The notes: generated by a model not told the origin, from the sequence alone. A stretch of 64,000 nucleotides of DNA from Clostridia bacterium (GCA_017440965.1 JAFSGH010000009.1:1-64000); one strand, 5' to 3'. Positions 9,663 to 18,376 are shown, counted from the first letter of the stretch. Numbers and translations: made by a program.

Positions 9663-9843
9663 CATAAATCACGGCGAAGCCGTGTATATCGTCAAGACGT
9701 AGTCTTGCATATCATCAATTCCGCAGGAATTGTATATCATCATTGCGAAAGCACAATACAGCCTACGGCTGATGATATACACCTTCGGTGATGAGATACA
9801 CGCGTGCCGCGTGATGATATACCATTGCTTTCGCAATGGATAA
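9663..9843. repeat. Connector-hairpin array 2
   Basis: Same design as the array at 9395-9570 and the same first hairpin (cataaatcacggcgaagccg), then different stems (aagac-gta-gtctt, aattcc-gca-ggaatt, acgcg-tgc-cgcgt, cattgc-ttt-cgcaatg). Connectors are tatatcatc then gatgatatac. It lies directly 3' of the tRNA-Ser terminator on the minus strand. Confidence 0.75.
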
Positions 9844-9873
9844 AAAATCGACAGGTCGAAACCTGTCGATTTT
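9842..9873 (-). terminator. Terminator of the tRNA-Ser pair
   Basis: A 14-bp perfect stem with a 4-nt loop, followed on the minus strand by six T, starts right after the CCA end of tRNA-Ser(GCT). Confidence 0.85.
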
Positions 9874-9967
9874 TGGCGGAGCAGGAGAGACTCGAACTCT
9901 CGCACCGGGGTTTAGCCAGCCTACGCCCTTAGCAGGGGCGCCTCGTCACCAACTTGAGTACTGCTCC
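9874..9967 (-). tRNA. tRNA-Ser(GCT)
   Basis: The minus strand folds as a type II tRNA: acceptor GGAGCAG / CTGCTCC, anticodon stem-loop CGCCC-CTGCTAA-GGGCG with anticodon GCT (AGC/AGT codons), long variable arm, GTTCGAGTC T-loop and encoded CCA. Confidence 0.95.
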
Positions 9968-10003
9968 AAATTGATAATCGGTTTACGATCTATTCAATTA
10001 AAA

Positions 10004-10094
10004 TGGCGGAGAGAGTGGGATTCGAACCCACGGTACCCGTAAGAGTACGACGGTTTTCAAGACCGTTCCGTTATGACCACTTCGGTATCTCTCC
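10004..10094 (-). tRNA. tRNA-Ser(TGA)
   Basis: Type II tRNA on the minus strand: acceptor GGAGAGA / TCTCTCC, anticodon loop CTTGAAA with anticodon TGA, long variable arm, GTTCGAATC T-loop, encoded CCA. It lies 36 nt upstream of tRNA-Ser(GCT) and probably shares its transcript. Confidence 0.95.
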
Positions 10095-10277
10095 GTTTAG
10101 CATTTGATATAATAGCATAATTACTTCATGTTGTCAAGTGTTTTTTTGCAGGATTGTTTCAGAATGTTCGCTTATTGAACTATTTTGCGATTTTTGTACG
10201 ATTATTCTGATTAACTTGTATTTTTAATTCTTTTATGATATTATAATATTAACAAACTGTAAACAAAGGTGATTTTT

Positions 10278-11672
10278 ATGTTTAAGAAGGCCGACATTCC
10301 GGGTGATAAGCTGTATCCTGTTATTCCCTCTCAGAATGCCATGTATCTTATGTATAAATTCGGTCTGCATAAGCAGCAGGCGCAGATACCGACTTCAATT
10401 ACGGTAAATGAGAAGCTTGATTTCGGTATACTGCAGAGAGCTTTTCTTATTGAAATAGAAAGAAATGACTGTCTCAGATTGCATTTTATAAAAAAAGACG
10501 GTGAGCTGAGACAATACTTTGGCGGTGCTTACAGCAAGACTGTTCCCGTAAAATATTTCTTTTCTGTTGAGGACCAGGAGAGTTTTTTCAGCGCAGATGC
10601 ACCGAAAACGGTGAAATTTATGAAGGATGAGACCTTCAGAATATATTTTTTCAGAACTGCCCACGAGGGAAGCGGTATATATACAAACTTTTCCCATATG
10701 ATAACCGATGCAATGGGAATAATGATATTCTATATCGATCTTCTGAATGTATATAATGCACTTCTTAATGATACTCCACTGCCGCCTCCTCTTCATAAAT
10801 ATGAGGAATATATTATAAAAGAGATTGAAAATGCTGAAAACGAAGCAAAGAATGCAAAGCATGAGGCATTTTACAGAGAGTATTTTTCTGAGGGTGGTGC
10901 GCCATTTTATGCCGGTGTTCACGGCTCCGGTCTTCTTGAGGAATTCAGAAGAAAGAAAAAGGATCCCGATGCCCGTGTGCCTATGGCTTATAATCCTCTT
11001 TTTGATAAATGCGATATGGAGGTTTTATCTGTCAGCAGCGAGGATGTGCGGAAAATATATGATTACTGCGAAAAGGTACAGATAAGTCCTGAGAGCGTTT
11101 TTCAGGCAGGCTACAGAACATACTGCTCCGCGATCAATTTCAGAACAGAGGATGTCTGTATGATGGCTGTCTGCAGTAACAGAAAAACATTCAAGGAAAA
11201 GAGTATGTCCGGCTGTATGGCTCAGCCTCTGATCCTCAGAAGCATAATCTCTGAGGATGCATCCTTTGATGATGCCGTTCATAAGCTTGCAGATATAAGA
11301 ACATCCCTGTATCGCCATTCTACATATCCCTACACAAAAGCAAGAGATATGTTCCTTGATATGTTCAGCTTAGGGCCTATTCAGGGGGCAAATAATATGA
11401 TGTTCTCCTGGATACCGTTGCCTCCCGATGAGTATTTGCCCTTTAAGATAGATTTCAGAACATATAATCTCGAAAGATATTTCACACCTTTATATACTAT
11501 AATCGTCCCTGATTCAAAAACAGACGGAATAAGAATATATTATATGTACAGAACAAAGCTTTCAACAAGAGAGCAGATAGAAAGACTGCACACACAGTCC
11601 CTTAAGATCATTATGCAGGGCATAAAAAATCCCGACAAAAAGATATCCGAGCTGATGGATAATGTTAACTGA
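10278..11672 (+). CDS. Stand-alone condensation-domain (HxxxD acyltransferase) protein (464 aa)
   Basis: A free-standing member of the condensation/acyltransferase superfamily that forms esters or amides from carrier- or CoA-bound acyl groups. The signature His140-x3-Asp144 is in SHMITDAMG. Length and layout match a single C domain of about 450 aa. It is clearly paralogous to the protein at 61572-62957: both have an HKQ..QIP start region and IEIERNDCLRL. No carrier or adenylation gene is adjacent, so it may work with the A-ACP pair at 60-63 kb or on another acceptor. Start ATG 10278 is preferred over GTG 10269 because AAAGGTG lies about 7 nt before it. Donor and acceptor substrates cannot be read from the sequence. 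Confidence 0.75.
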   Translation: MFKKADIPGDKLYPVIPSQNAMYLMYKFGLHKQQAQIPTSITVNEKLDFGILQRAFLIEIERNDCLRLHFIKKDGELRQYFGGAYSKTVPVKYFFSVEDQESFFSADAPKTVKFMKDETFRIYFFRTAHEGSGIYTNFSHMITDAMGIMIFYIDLLNVYNALLNDTPLPPPLHKYEEYIIKEIENAENEAKNAKHEAFYREYFSEGGAPFYAGVHGSGLLEEFRRKKKDPDARVPMAYNPLFDKCDMEVLSVSSEDVRKIYDYCEKVQISPESVFQAGYRTYCSAINFRTEDVCMMAVCSNRKTFKEKSMSGCMAQPLILRSIISEDASFDDAVHKLADIRTSLYRHSTYPYTKARDMFLDMFSLGPIQGANNMMFSWIPLPPDEYLPFKIDFRTYNLERYFTPLYTIIVPDSKTDGIRIYYMYRTKLSTREQIERLHTQSLKIIMQGIKNPDKKISELMDNVN

Positions 11673-11677
11673 AAAAC

Positions 11678-11706
11678 TTGATTTTTTTTCTGAGAATTTG
11701 TATAAT
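11678..11706 (+). promoter_or_regulatory. Promoter of the GH16 gene
   Basis: TTGATT at 11678-11683, 17-nt spacer, TATAAT at 11701-11706, shortly before the GGGAGG ribosome site and the ATG at 11739. Confidence 0.75.
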
Positions 11707-11738
11707 GTCTGAGGTAAAATAACCGGGAGGTTTGTATT

Positions 11739-12611
11739 ATGGATTTTATTCAGAGTATTGTTTCTTTCTTTATGGCAATCGTTGCCTTTTTTGCTTCGCT
11801 TTTCGGAATCGAGACTGATATCGGCAAGGAAAAGGAAATGGTCGATATGTCAAAATTCGAGCTTGTCTGGGAGGATGAGTTTGAGGGTACAGAGCTTGAT
11901 GCTGAAAAATGGAGCACAACAACTGACAGAACACAGGTAAGAAGAGGCGGCTACTGGAACGGCGATATGCATGAGCTCAGAGACGGCAATCTTGTTATTT
12001 TTTCAAAGTATTTTGAAAACGGCTATGAAGAGGGTGATCCTGCAGGCTGGTACACAACTGCAGTAACTACACGCGGTAAATTCGATCAGACCTTCGGCTA
12101 TTTTGAGACAAGATGTATTCTTCCTGCAGGCTACGGTCAGTGGTCAGCCTTCTGGATGAATAGCACAGTGGCTCCCCCTGACGGTGCAGACGGCTCTTTC
12201 GGAGGCGAGCTGGATATATTTGAAGGCCCCTACTACGCATATGATGATCCCGACCGCGTATTCGGTGCAATTCATTGGGGCGGCTACGGCGAAGGACATC
12301 AGTCCATTCATGTTACATATCAGGTAGATCCCGTAGATCCGTATCATTCATATAATACCTACGGCTTCGAATGGAATGAGAATGAGTACATTTATTATGT
12401 AAACGGTGTAAAGACTGCTGTTGTTACAAAGGACAGAGCAATTCCTTCTCTTGTTGATTGTTACCTTATTCTTTCAACTGAATTTTCAGGTGCTGACGGA
12501 GAGGCCTTTAATACTCACGCTATAGGTGATATGGATGACAACGGTAAGGATTACAGAGGCGAATTCATCGTTGACTATGTAAAGGTATATCAGTATAAGG
12601 ACGCTCAGTAA
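11739..12611 (+). CDS. GH16 family beta-glucanase-like enzyme (290 aa)
   Basis: Endo-acting glycoside hydrolase of the laminarinase/lichenase group, cleaving beta-1,3 or mixed beta-1,3-1,4 glucans in the known family members. The catalytic signature ELDIFE gives Glu157 as nucleophile, Asp159, and Glu162 as acid/base. Other GH16 marks are WEDEFEG near the start, GYFETRC, AFWMN and FEWNE. Residues 1-24 form a Phe-rich hydrophobic helix (FFMAIVAFFASLFG) with no clear cleavage site, so the enzyme is probably membrane-held or secreted by an uncleaved signal. It is monocistronic with its own promoter and terminator. The exact glucan is not decided. Confidence 0.88.
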   Translation: MDFIQSIVSFFMAIVAFFASLFGIETDIGKEKEMVDMSKFELVWEDEFEGTELDAEKWSTTTDRTQVRRGGYWNGDMHELRDGNLVIFSKYFENGYEEGDPAGWYTTAVTTRGKFDQTFGYFETRCILPAGYGQWSAFWMNSTVAPPDGADGSFGGELDIFEGPYYAYDDPDRVFGAIHWGGYGEGHQSIHVTYQVDPVDPYHSYNTYGFEWNENEYIYYVNGVKTAVVTKDRAIPSLVDCYLILSTEFSGADGEAFNTHAIGDMDDNGKDYRGEFIVDYVKVYQYKDAQ

Positions 12612-12620
12612 TACATAAGT

Positions 12621-12657
12621 AAAAAACGCTTGCGGATACCCGTAAGCGTTTTTTTTG
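12621..12657. terminator. Bidirectional terminator between GH16 and flavoenzyme genes
   Basis: Stem aaaaaacgcttgcgg / cgtaagcgttttttt with T-runs on both strands. It serves the converging genes ending at 12611 and 12662. Confidence 0.85.
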
Positions 12658-12661
12658 TGAG

Positions 12662-14734
12662 TTAAATATTTCTGACTTCTTCAAAGGCAGCCTTGGTTGC
12701 ATCAGCGATCTTTCCGACCTTAAGGGAATCTCCGATGTTTATAAAGCTTATTCCTTCGGCTGACAATGCTTTTGCAAGACCGTTTTCAGGCTTGGAGCCT
12801 AAAGCAAGCACTACTTTGTCGCAGGGGAGGGATGTGCGTTTTTTTGTCTTTACATTCTCTGTTACAATGTGATCCTTGTTGATCTCAAGTAATTTTTCTC
12901 CTGTATATATCACGGCGCCTGCTTTTTTCAGGTGCGGAAGAACATCGTCCTTGTGTTGCATCCAGGTGCCCGGAGCTATTTCGTCTGCCATTTCTATTAT
13001 TGTTACCTGGCAGCCCTTTTCTGTAAGATAATGCGCTGTTTCAAGTCCCGTAAGACCTGAGCCGATTACTACGACCTTCTTTCCTGAAATGCTTTCCTTA
13101 TTCTGAAGTATATCCTTAAAGGTGAGGATGTTCTTTTTGTCTCCGTTTCCGGGGAAACGGGGTGTTACGGGAACACTTCCCGTTGCAATTATTACCTTGT
13201 AAGGAGACAATGCCTTAAGCTGAGCTATGCTTACCTGAGTGCCGAGCTTTATCTCCACCCCTTTTTCTTTGCAGGCTGCAACCGCATCCTCAATAAACCA
13301 ATGAGTTTTATCCTTTAAGGGCGGAGCTGCTGCAAGATTGATCTGACCGCCTGCCTTATCCTCTTTTTCAAAAAGCATTACTCTGAAGCCTCTGTCTGCG
13401 GCTGTTTCAGCCGCGGTAAGTCCCGCAGGACCTGCTCCGACAACTACAACAAGCCTGCCGTTTCCGTCCTTAGATAAGACCTCTTTTTCGTGTCCCACAT
13501 AAGGGTTTACGGCACATGTACCGTGAGAGCCGGAATAAGCGTTGGTCTGCATTGATTCTATACAGTTAAGACAGCATATACATCTTTTTACCGTGCCTTC
13601 GCCCGATAAAACCTTATTTGTCCAGTGAGGATCGGCAATATGCGGTCTTCCGAGAGACACCATATCCTGAATGCCCTCCTGAAGCTGCTGTTCAGCCTGC
13701 GCGGGGCTTCTTATGAGATTTGCGGCAATAACAGGCACGGAAACATTTTCCTTTATTGCCTTTGCCATATATTTTCTCCATCCGGGAGTAAATGATACGG
13801 GCTCAAGCCAGTAATTGAAGGTATCGTAGCCTGCAGATGATACATCAATAGCATCTGCACCGTTTTCTTCAAGCATTTTTGCCGCTCTTATTCCGTCCTC
13901 AAGCTTATATCCCTTTTCCTCCTCGCCTATCATAGAATAGCATTCGTCTGCCGTAAGTCTTACTATTACGGGGAAATCCTTGCCGCAGGCTTCCTTTATG
14001 CCTCTTAAGATATTAAGGATAAATCTCATTCTGTTTTCAAAGCTTCCGCCGTATTCGTCAGTTCTCTGATTTGTGACGGGGCTTAAGAACTGCTGGAAGA
14101 GGTATCCGTGAGCCGCGTGAAGCTCGACGCCGTCACAGCCTGATTTCTTTACTCTTACAGCCGCATCGATAAACTGCTGTTCAAGCTCTTTGATTTCCTT
14201 GTACTTCAATGCTCTTACCTTACCGCCTGCAAAATAAGCAGGCTCACAGGCTGAAGGGGCAACTGACGAGGGGGAAATGTTATTTTTAATAAGTGTAGGC
14301 CCTATTGCAGGTGTCAGCTTATATAAGAGCTTTCCGTATGCACCCTTTGTCAGCTTCTCAAGCTTTATGCTTAAGGGAACTGTTCCCACAAGAAGACCGA
14401 TATTCTGTCTTCCGGGGTGATGAAGCTGGATGAATATCTTTGCGCCGTGCTTATGGATTCTTGAAGCAAGCTCACTTAAGGGCTTTATGTGATAATCGTG
14501 GCTTGCGGCAAGCTGAGCAAAGGCGGCTGAGCCTGTCTTGTCGTTTACTCTTGTAATTTCCGTAATAATGAGTCCCGTTCCGCCCTTTGCTCTTTCCTCA
14601 TAGTAGTCCATAAGCTTTTCGGTGGGCGTTCCGTCAAACTGACCGAAGCCCATAAGCATAGGAGCGAGAACAACTCTGTTTTTCAGTTCACAGCTTCCGA
14701 TCTTTATCGGACTTCCGAGCATTTCGTACTTCAT
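12662..14734 (-). CDS. NADH:flavin oxidoreductase, dienoyl-CoA/enoate reductase type (690 aa)
   Basis: Three-part flavoenzyme. An N-terminal FMN-binding Old-Yellow-Enzyme barrel (about 1-370) has AAHGYLFQQFLSPVTN and DEYGGSFENR. A Cys cluster RCICCLNC plus a later CAVNP Cys is suited to one 4Fe-4S cluster. The C-terminal FAD/NAD module has VVVVGAGPAGL and VVVIGSGLTGLE. The family (2,4-dienoyl-CoA reductase, 2-enoate reductase, BaiCD/BaiH) reduces activated C=C bonds with NAD(P)H. It is translationally coupled to the SDR upstream (4-nt overlap), suggesting consecutive reduction of an enone or enoyl substrate. The substrate, whether steroid, bile acid, enoate or another, is not determinable here. 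Confidence 0.85.
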   Translation of the reverse strand: MKYEMLGSPIKIGSCELKNRVVLAPMLMGFGQFDGTPTEKLMDYYEERAKGGTGLIITEITRVNDKTGSAAFAQLAASHDYHIKPLSELASRIHKHGAKIFIQLHHPGRQNIGLLVGTVPLSIKLEKLTKGAYGKLLYKLTPAIGPTLIKNNISPSSVAPSACEPAYFAGGKVRALKYKEIKELEQQFIDAAVRVKKSGCDGVELHAAHGYLFQQFLSPVTNQRTDEYGGSFENRMRFILNILRGIKEACGKDFPVIVRLTADECYSMIGEEEKGYKLEDGIRAAKMLEENGADAIDVSSAGYDTFNYWLEPVSFTPGWRKYMAKAIKENVSVPVIAANLIRSPAQAEQQLQEGIQDMVSLGRPHIADPHWTNKVLSGEGTVKRCICCLNCIESMQTNAYSGSHGTCAVNPYVGHEKEVLSKDGNGRLVVVVGAGPAGLTAAETAADRGFRVMLFEKEDKAGGQINLAAAPPLKDKTHWFIEDAVAACKEKGVEIKLGTQVSIAQLKALSPYKVIIATGSVPVTPRFPGNGDKKNILTFKDILQNKESISGKKVVVIGSGLTGLETAHYLTEKGCQVTIIEMADEIAPGTWMQHKDDVLPHLKKAGAVIYTGEKLLEINKDHIVTENVKTKKRTSLPCDKVVLALGSKPENGLAKALSAEGISFINIGDSLKVGKIADATKAAFEEVRNI

Positions 14735-15516
14735 TTATTCATCTCCTTTACCTTTTTCCTGAAATCGTTGAATTTTCTCTTTTCAAGATAAAGATAAGCA
14801 GTTTTTACGGGCGGAATGAACTTCATAAGCTGCTTTGAAATTCCGAAAAGCACGCAGGGGCTGACATTCTTTTTGTTCTTTTCTATTCCCGCAAGCATTT
14901 TTCTTGCAACAACATCCGGCTCCTGAACAGGGAAGGGACGCTTGTATTCTATCGGATTTGAACGCTTGAAGAAGCCTGTGTTGGTTGCTACGGGATAAAG
15001 GCAGGTCAGCTGGACATTATCGGGTTTTTCCATTCTGATGCCCTCCTGAAAGCCGTGCAGACCGAATTTTGATGCACTGTAAAGGGTATATCCCGGCATA
15101 GCCATAGTGCCTATAGCCGAGACGGTCATTGCAAAGATACCTTTTCTGCCGTTAAGATACTCTACATATTTCTGATATGAATATATTGGAGAAAATACAT
15201 TTGTTTCAAATATTCTCTGCACTCTGTCCCAATCGGTATAATTCATTTCCTCATAATATGAATAGCCTGCATTTGCATAGAAGATATCTATGCTTCCCAG
15301 TGTCTCAACAGCCTTCTCAAAGATCTCATCCACTGCTTCCTTTGATGAAACATCCCTGTTGAAAACAAAGGTATTCTCATCTGCCATACCCTGCAATATG
15401 TCTGTTTCAAAATCAACGCAGAGCACTCTGTTTTTGCCTTCCTTGAGAAGCTTCAATACCTCAAGTCCTATTCCGCAGTTGCAGCCTGTAAGAACTATAT
15501 TCTTTCCTGTGATCAT
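14731..15516 (-). CDS. Short-chain dehydrogenase/reductase (261 aa)
   Basis: NAD(P)-dependent classical SDR. TGCNCGIG is the Rossmann cofactor motif (residues about 10-17), YANAG follows, and the catalytic Tyr-x3-Lys is in YSASKFG with an upstream Ser in TVSAIG. The C-terminus is basic. An AAAGGAG ribosome site supports the start. It is the first gene of a two-gene operon whose last 4 nt overlap the flavin oxidoreductase start. The family interconverts alcohols and ketones. Pairing with an enone reductase fits sequential ketone and C=C chemistry, an inference. Confidence 0.88.
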   Translation of the reverse strand: MITGKNIVLTGCNCGIGLEVLKLLKEGKNRVLCVDFETDILQGMADENTFVFNRDVSSKEAVDEIFEKAVETLGSIDIFYANAGYSYYEEMNYTDWDRVQRIFETNVFSPIYSYQKYVEYLNGRKGIFAMTVSAIGTMAMPGYTLYSASKFGLHGFQEGIRMEKPDNVQLTCLYPVATNTGFFKRSNPIEYKRPFPVQEPDVVARKMLAGIEKNKKNVSPCVLFGISKQLMKFIPPVKTAYLYLEKRKFNDFRKKVKEMNK

Positions 15517-15712
15517 AAATATCTCCTTTGTTAATTGTTTATTAATTAAATTATATCATATTAAAAAAACGCATTCAATGAATATAATCACAGAAAAATA
15601 AAGAATAATTTGTCAAATGATACAACAAAGGCCGCAGGTCGGATTTTTCCTTTTAGGAAAATGCAGCCTTTAGCTGTTGCACGGCTATGAAGAAACAGAT
15701 ATCGTTACTTTG

Positions 15713-15734
15713 TATTGATAAAAATTTATCAATA
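15713..15734 (+). promoter_or_regulatory. 22-bp perfect palindrome, probable operator
   Basis: TATTGATAAA-AA-TTTATCAATA, with 10-bp arms, ends 13 nt before the -35 of the downstream promoter. The position and symmetry suit a dimeric regulator such as a TetR or MarR protein. No such regulator gene is adjacent. Confidence 0.5.
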
Positions 15735-15747
15735 CCTATTAATTCTC

Positions 15748-15776
15748 TTGACAGTTTTCGTTCTTTTTTATATACT
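15748..15776 (+). promoter_or_regulatory. Promoter of the second flavoenzyme gene
   Basis: Consensus TTGACA at 15748, 17-nt spacer, TATACT at 15771. The remaining part of 15517-15712 holds a nested hairpin around 15631-15675 but no gene. Confidence 0.75.
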
Positions 15777-15823
15777 GAATATAATGGAAAATATGTGTTT
15801 TCTGAAGAAAGGAAGGCTTATTT

Positions 15824-17884
15824 ATGGATAGCAAATACGAAGCACTGTTTACCCCTTGGAAAATAGGTAACTGCGAGATCAAAAACAGAATTGTTATGTG
15901 TCCTATGGGCGGCACATCTCTTTTCGGTTGGTTTGAGCTTGGCGGCTGTCATTTTGACAAGGAGGCTGCAAAGCTTTTTATCGAAAGAGCAAATAATAAT
16001 GTAGGTCTTATTATTCCCGGTATCGCACCTCTTCGTGATACCTTCTGGGGAAAATGGCTCTGGCAGAATCCCAAGATGTTTGAAGAGCTTAAGGAGTTTA
16101 TGGATGAGATCCATAAGACCGGTGCAAAGCTGTTTGTTCAGCTTACTGCAGGTATGGGCCGTTCCTGGGCTATTACAGAGCTTGTAGCTCCTCTTCATAA
16201 GAATAAATTTACCCGTGCGCTTATCAAGCCTATTCTTGATACATCACACGAGCTTGCTTCTCCCAGCCCCCAGCCCTCACGTTGGGCTCACGATATCATC
16301 TGCCCCGAAATGACGGTTGAACAGATCCACGAGATCATAGAGGCATTTGCAAAGACTGCAAAGCTCTGCCGTGACGCAGGTGTTGACGGTGTTGAGGTTC
16401 ACGCTGTTCACGAGGGATATCTTCTTGACCAGTTTGCTATAGAATTCTTCAATAAGCGTACAGACGAATACGGCGGAAGCTTTGAAAACAGATACCGCTT
16501 TGCTACAGAGGTAGTAAAGGCTATCAAGAAGGCTTGCGGCGATGATTATCCCGTTTCTCTTCGTTATTCCGTAGAATCCAAGATGAAGGGCTTCTGCGAG
16601 GGTGCAATGCCCGGAGAGGATTATAAGGAAGTAGGCCGTGATATGGCTGAATCCGAAAAGGCTGCAAAGTATCTTCAGGATGCAGGCTATGATATGCTTA
16701 ATGCCGATAACGGTACATATGACTCCTGGTATTGGGCTCATCCTCCGATGTATATGCCTGAAAACTGCAATCTTGATGATGTTGCACATATCAAGGAATT
16801 TGTTGACATTCCCGTTGTCTGCGCAGGCAGAATGGATGCAGGCGTTGCAGCTGAGGCTGTAGCTCAGGGTAAGATCGACGGTGTCGGTGTTGCCCGTCAG
16901 TTCCTTGTTGATCCCGAATGGATAACAAAGCTTATTGAGGACAGACTTGAGGATATTAAGCCTTGTATCTGCTGTCACAGCGGCTGCTTCAATTTCTCAA
17001 GCTCCAAGGGACACGCAAATACTCAGGATCTTTTCGATACAATGGGACTTGCCCGTTGTGCTCTTAATCCTCAGACTATGCAGTCCAAGAAGTATAAGAT
17101 CACAAGAGCAAAGAAGCAGAAGAATATTGCTGTTATCGGCGGCGGTATCGGCGGTATGGAGGCAGCTCTTGTTCTCAAGAAGAGAGGCCATAAGGTTACT
17201 ATCTACGAAAAGACCGATACGCTCGGCGGTGTATTTATTGCCGCTGCTGCTCCCTCTTTCAAGGAAAAGGACCGTGATCTTATTGCATGGTACAGAAGAG
17301 AGATCGCAAAGAACAATATCCCCGTAAAGTTCAACACAGAGGTCAATAATGTTGAAGCTCTCGGTGCAGACGAGGTTATCGTTGCAACAGGCTCAAAGGC
17401 AAATGTGCTCAGAATTCCCGGTGCTGAAAGAGGAATTCAGGCAGTAGATTATCTTCTCGGCGAAAAGGAAGTCGGCGAAAATGTTGTTATTATCGGCGGC
17501 GGACTTACAGGCTGTGAAATTGCATATGATCTTTATCTCAAGGGCAAGAAGCCTGTTATCATTGAGATGCAGGATGACCTTATCACAACTCCCGGTGTTG
17601 CTCTTGCAAATACAAGCTTCCTCCGTGATTTCTTCAAGACGAATAAGGTTCCCGTATACCTTGAGACAAAAACAAGCGAGATCAAAGAGGCATCCGTTAT
17701 CGTTACCGATAAGGACGGCAAGAACACCGAAATTCCTTGTGACAGCGTAGTTATGTCTGTAGGCTACAAGCCCGCTCCCGTAGCTGCCAAGAGCAAGAAT
17801 GTTCACATCGTAGGCGATGCAAGTGCGGTAGGTAATCTTCGTACCGTTATCTGGCAGGCATGGGATGTTGCAATGAAGCTCTGA
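15824..17884 (+). CDS. NADH:flavin oxidoreductase, BaiH/2-enoate reductase-like (686 aa)
   Basis: Second three-module flavoenzyme of the window, only distantly like the one at 12662-14734. The FMN barrel has VHEGYLLDQF and KRTDEYGGSFENR; the extra residue in VHEGYLL marks it as belonging to the BaiH-like branch rather than classical DCR. A Cys set CICCHSGC plus CALNP probably binds 4Fe-4S. The FAD/NAD half has AVIGGGIGGMEAA and VIIGGGLTGCEIA. It would transfer electrons from NAD(P)H through FAD, Fe-S and FMN to a C=C bond. Its own strong promoter and operator-like palindrome suggest induced expression. The thioesterase gene follows on the same strand. Confidence 0.85.
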   Translation: MDSKYEALFTPWKIGNCEIKNRIVMCPMGGTSLFGWFELGGCHFDKEAAKLFIERANNNVGLIIPGIAPLRDTFWGKWLWQNPKMFEELKEFMDEIHKTGAKLFVQLTAGMGRSWAITELVAPLHKNKFTRALIKPILDTSHELASPSPQPSRWAHDIICPEMTVEQIHEIIEAFAKTAKLCRDAGVDGVEVHAVHEGYLLDQFAIEFFNKRTDEYGGSFENRYRFATEVVKAIKKACGDDYPVSLRYSVESKMKGFCEGAMPGEDYKEVGRDMAESEKAAKYLQDAGYDMLNADNGTYDSWYWAHPPMYMPENCNLDDVAHIKEFVDIPVVCAGRMDAGVAAEAVAQGKIDGVGVARQFLVDPEWITKLIEDRLEDIKPCICCHSGCFNFSSSKGHANTQDLFDTMGLARCALNPQTMQSKKYKITRAKKQKNIAVIGGGIGGMEAALVLKKRGHKVTIYEKTDTLGGVFIAAAAPSFKEKDRDLIAWYRREIAKNNIPVKFNTEVNNVEALGADEVIVATGSKANVLRIPGAERGIQAVDYLLGEKEVGENVVIIGGGLTGCEIAYDLYLKGKKPVIIEMQDDLITTPGVALANTSFLRDFFKTNKVPVYLETKTSEIKEASVIVTDKDGKNTEIPCDSVVMSVGYKPAPVAAKSKNVHIVGDASAVGNLRTVIWQAWDVAMKL

Positions 17885-17915
17885 TAATGTAATTTTCAGA
17901 TTTTGATTTTATTCA

Positions 17916-17946
17916 GGTCCCGAATCCGTAAAAAAGATTCGGGACC
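17916..17946 (+). other. Intergenic hairpin between flavoenzyme and thioesterase
   Basis: Perfect 11-bp stem ggtcccgaatc / gattcgggacc without a downstream T-tract. It may be a weak terminator or an mRNA stabiliser limiting thioesterase expression. Confidence 0.5.
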
Positions 17947-17964
17947 GTGCTTTAGGGTAATACT

Positions 17965-18357
17965 ATGAATGATATAAATGAAGTAAAGGCTTTTTTTGAA
18001 AAGGACCGTTTTGCAACAAAAAACGGAATGTATATTGTTGAAATAGGAGATAAATACGCAAAATGTGCATTGAAGATCACCGATGACCATAAAAATGCTC
18101 TCGGTGCTCTTATGGGCGGAGTTTCATATACACTTGCAGATTTTGCCTTTGCAGTAGCATCCAATTGGAAGGAGCAGGGAACGGTATCTCTTAATACAAA
18201 TATGGCGTATCTTTCTCCCGTAAAGGGTGAAATGCTTTTTGCTGAGGCAAGAATGCAAAAGGACGGCAGGACCACGTGCTATTATAATATTGATATATAT
18301 GATGAACTGGGTACGAAGGTGGCAAATGCCGTTACTACAGGATTTCACTGTAAGTAA
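17965..18357 (+). CDS. PaaI-like hotdog thioesterase (130 aa)
   Basis: Single hotdog domain of the PaaI/4HBT group, which hydrolyses acyl-CoA thioesters as tetramers. The central helix region reads LGALMGGVSYTLADFAFA. The family usually has HGG where this has MGG, while the Asp of LAD is kept. NTNMAYLSPVKG is the usual second strand motif. It lies 80 nt after the BaiH-like oxidoreductase and 19 nt before the next gene, so it may release a CoA ester made by that pathway. The ribosome site (AGGG) is weak. Substrate unknown. Confidence 0.8.
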   Translation: MNDINEVKAFFEKDRFATKNGMYIVEIGDKYAKCALKITDDHKNALGALMGGVSYTLADFAFAVASNWKEQGTVSLNTNMAYLSPVKGEMLFAEARMQKDGRTTCYYNIDIYDELGTKVANAVTTGFHCK

Positions 18358-18376
18358 AATAACAGGGGAGTAGTCC

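Noticed and set aside
9395..9843. CRISPR array
   Set aside because: The constant parts are only about 10 nt, they invert midway, and the variable parts are self-complementary hairpins rather than spacers. No cas genes are present.
12662..18357. A complete bile-acid 7-dehydroxylation (bai) operon
   Set aside because: Only flavoenzyme and SDR types are shared. CoA ligase, CoA transferase, dehydratase and transporter genes are absent.
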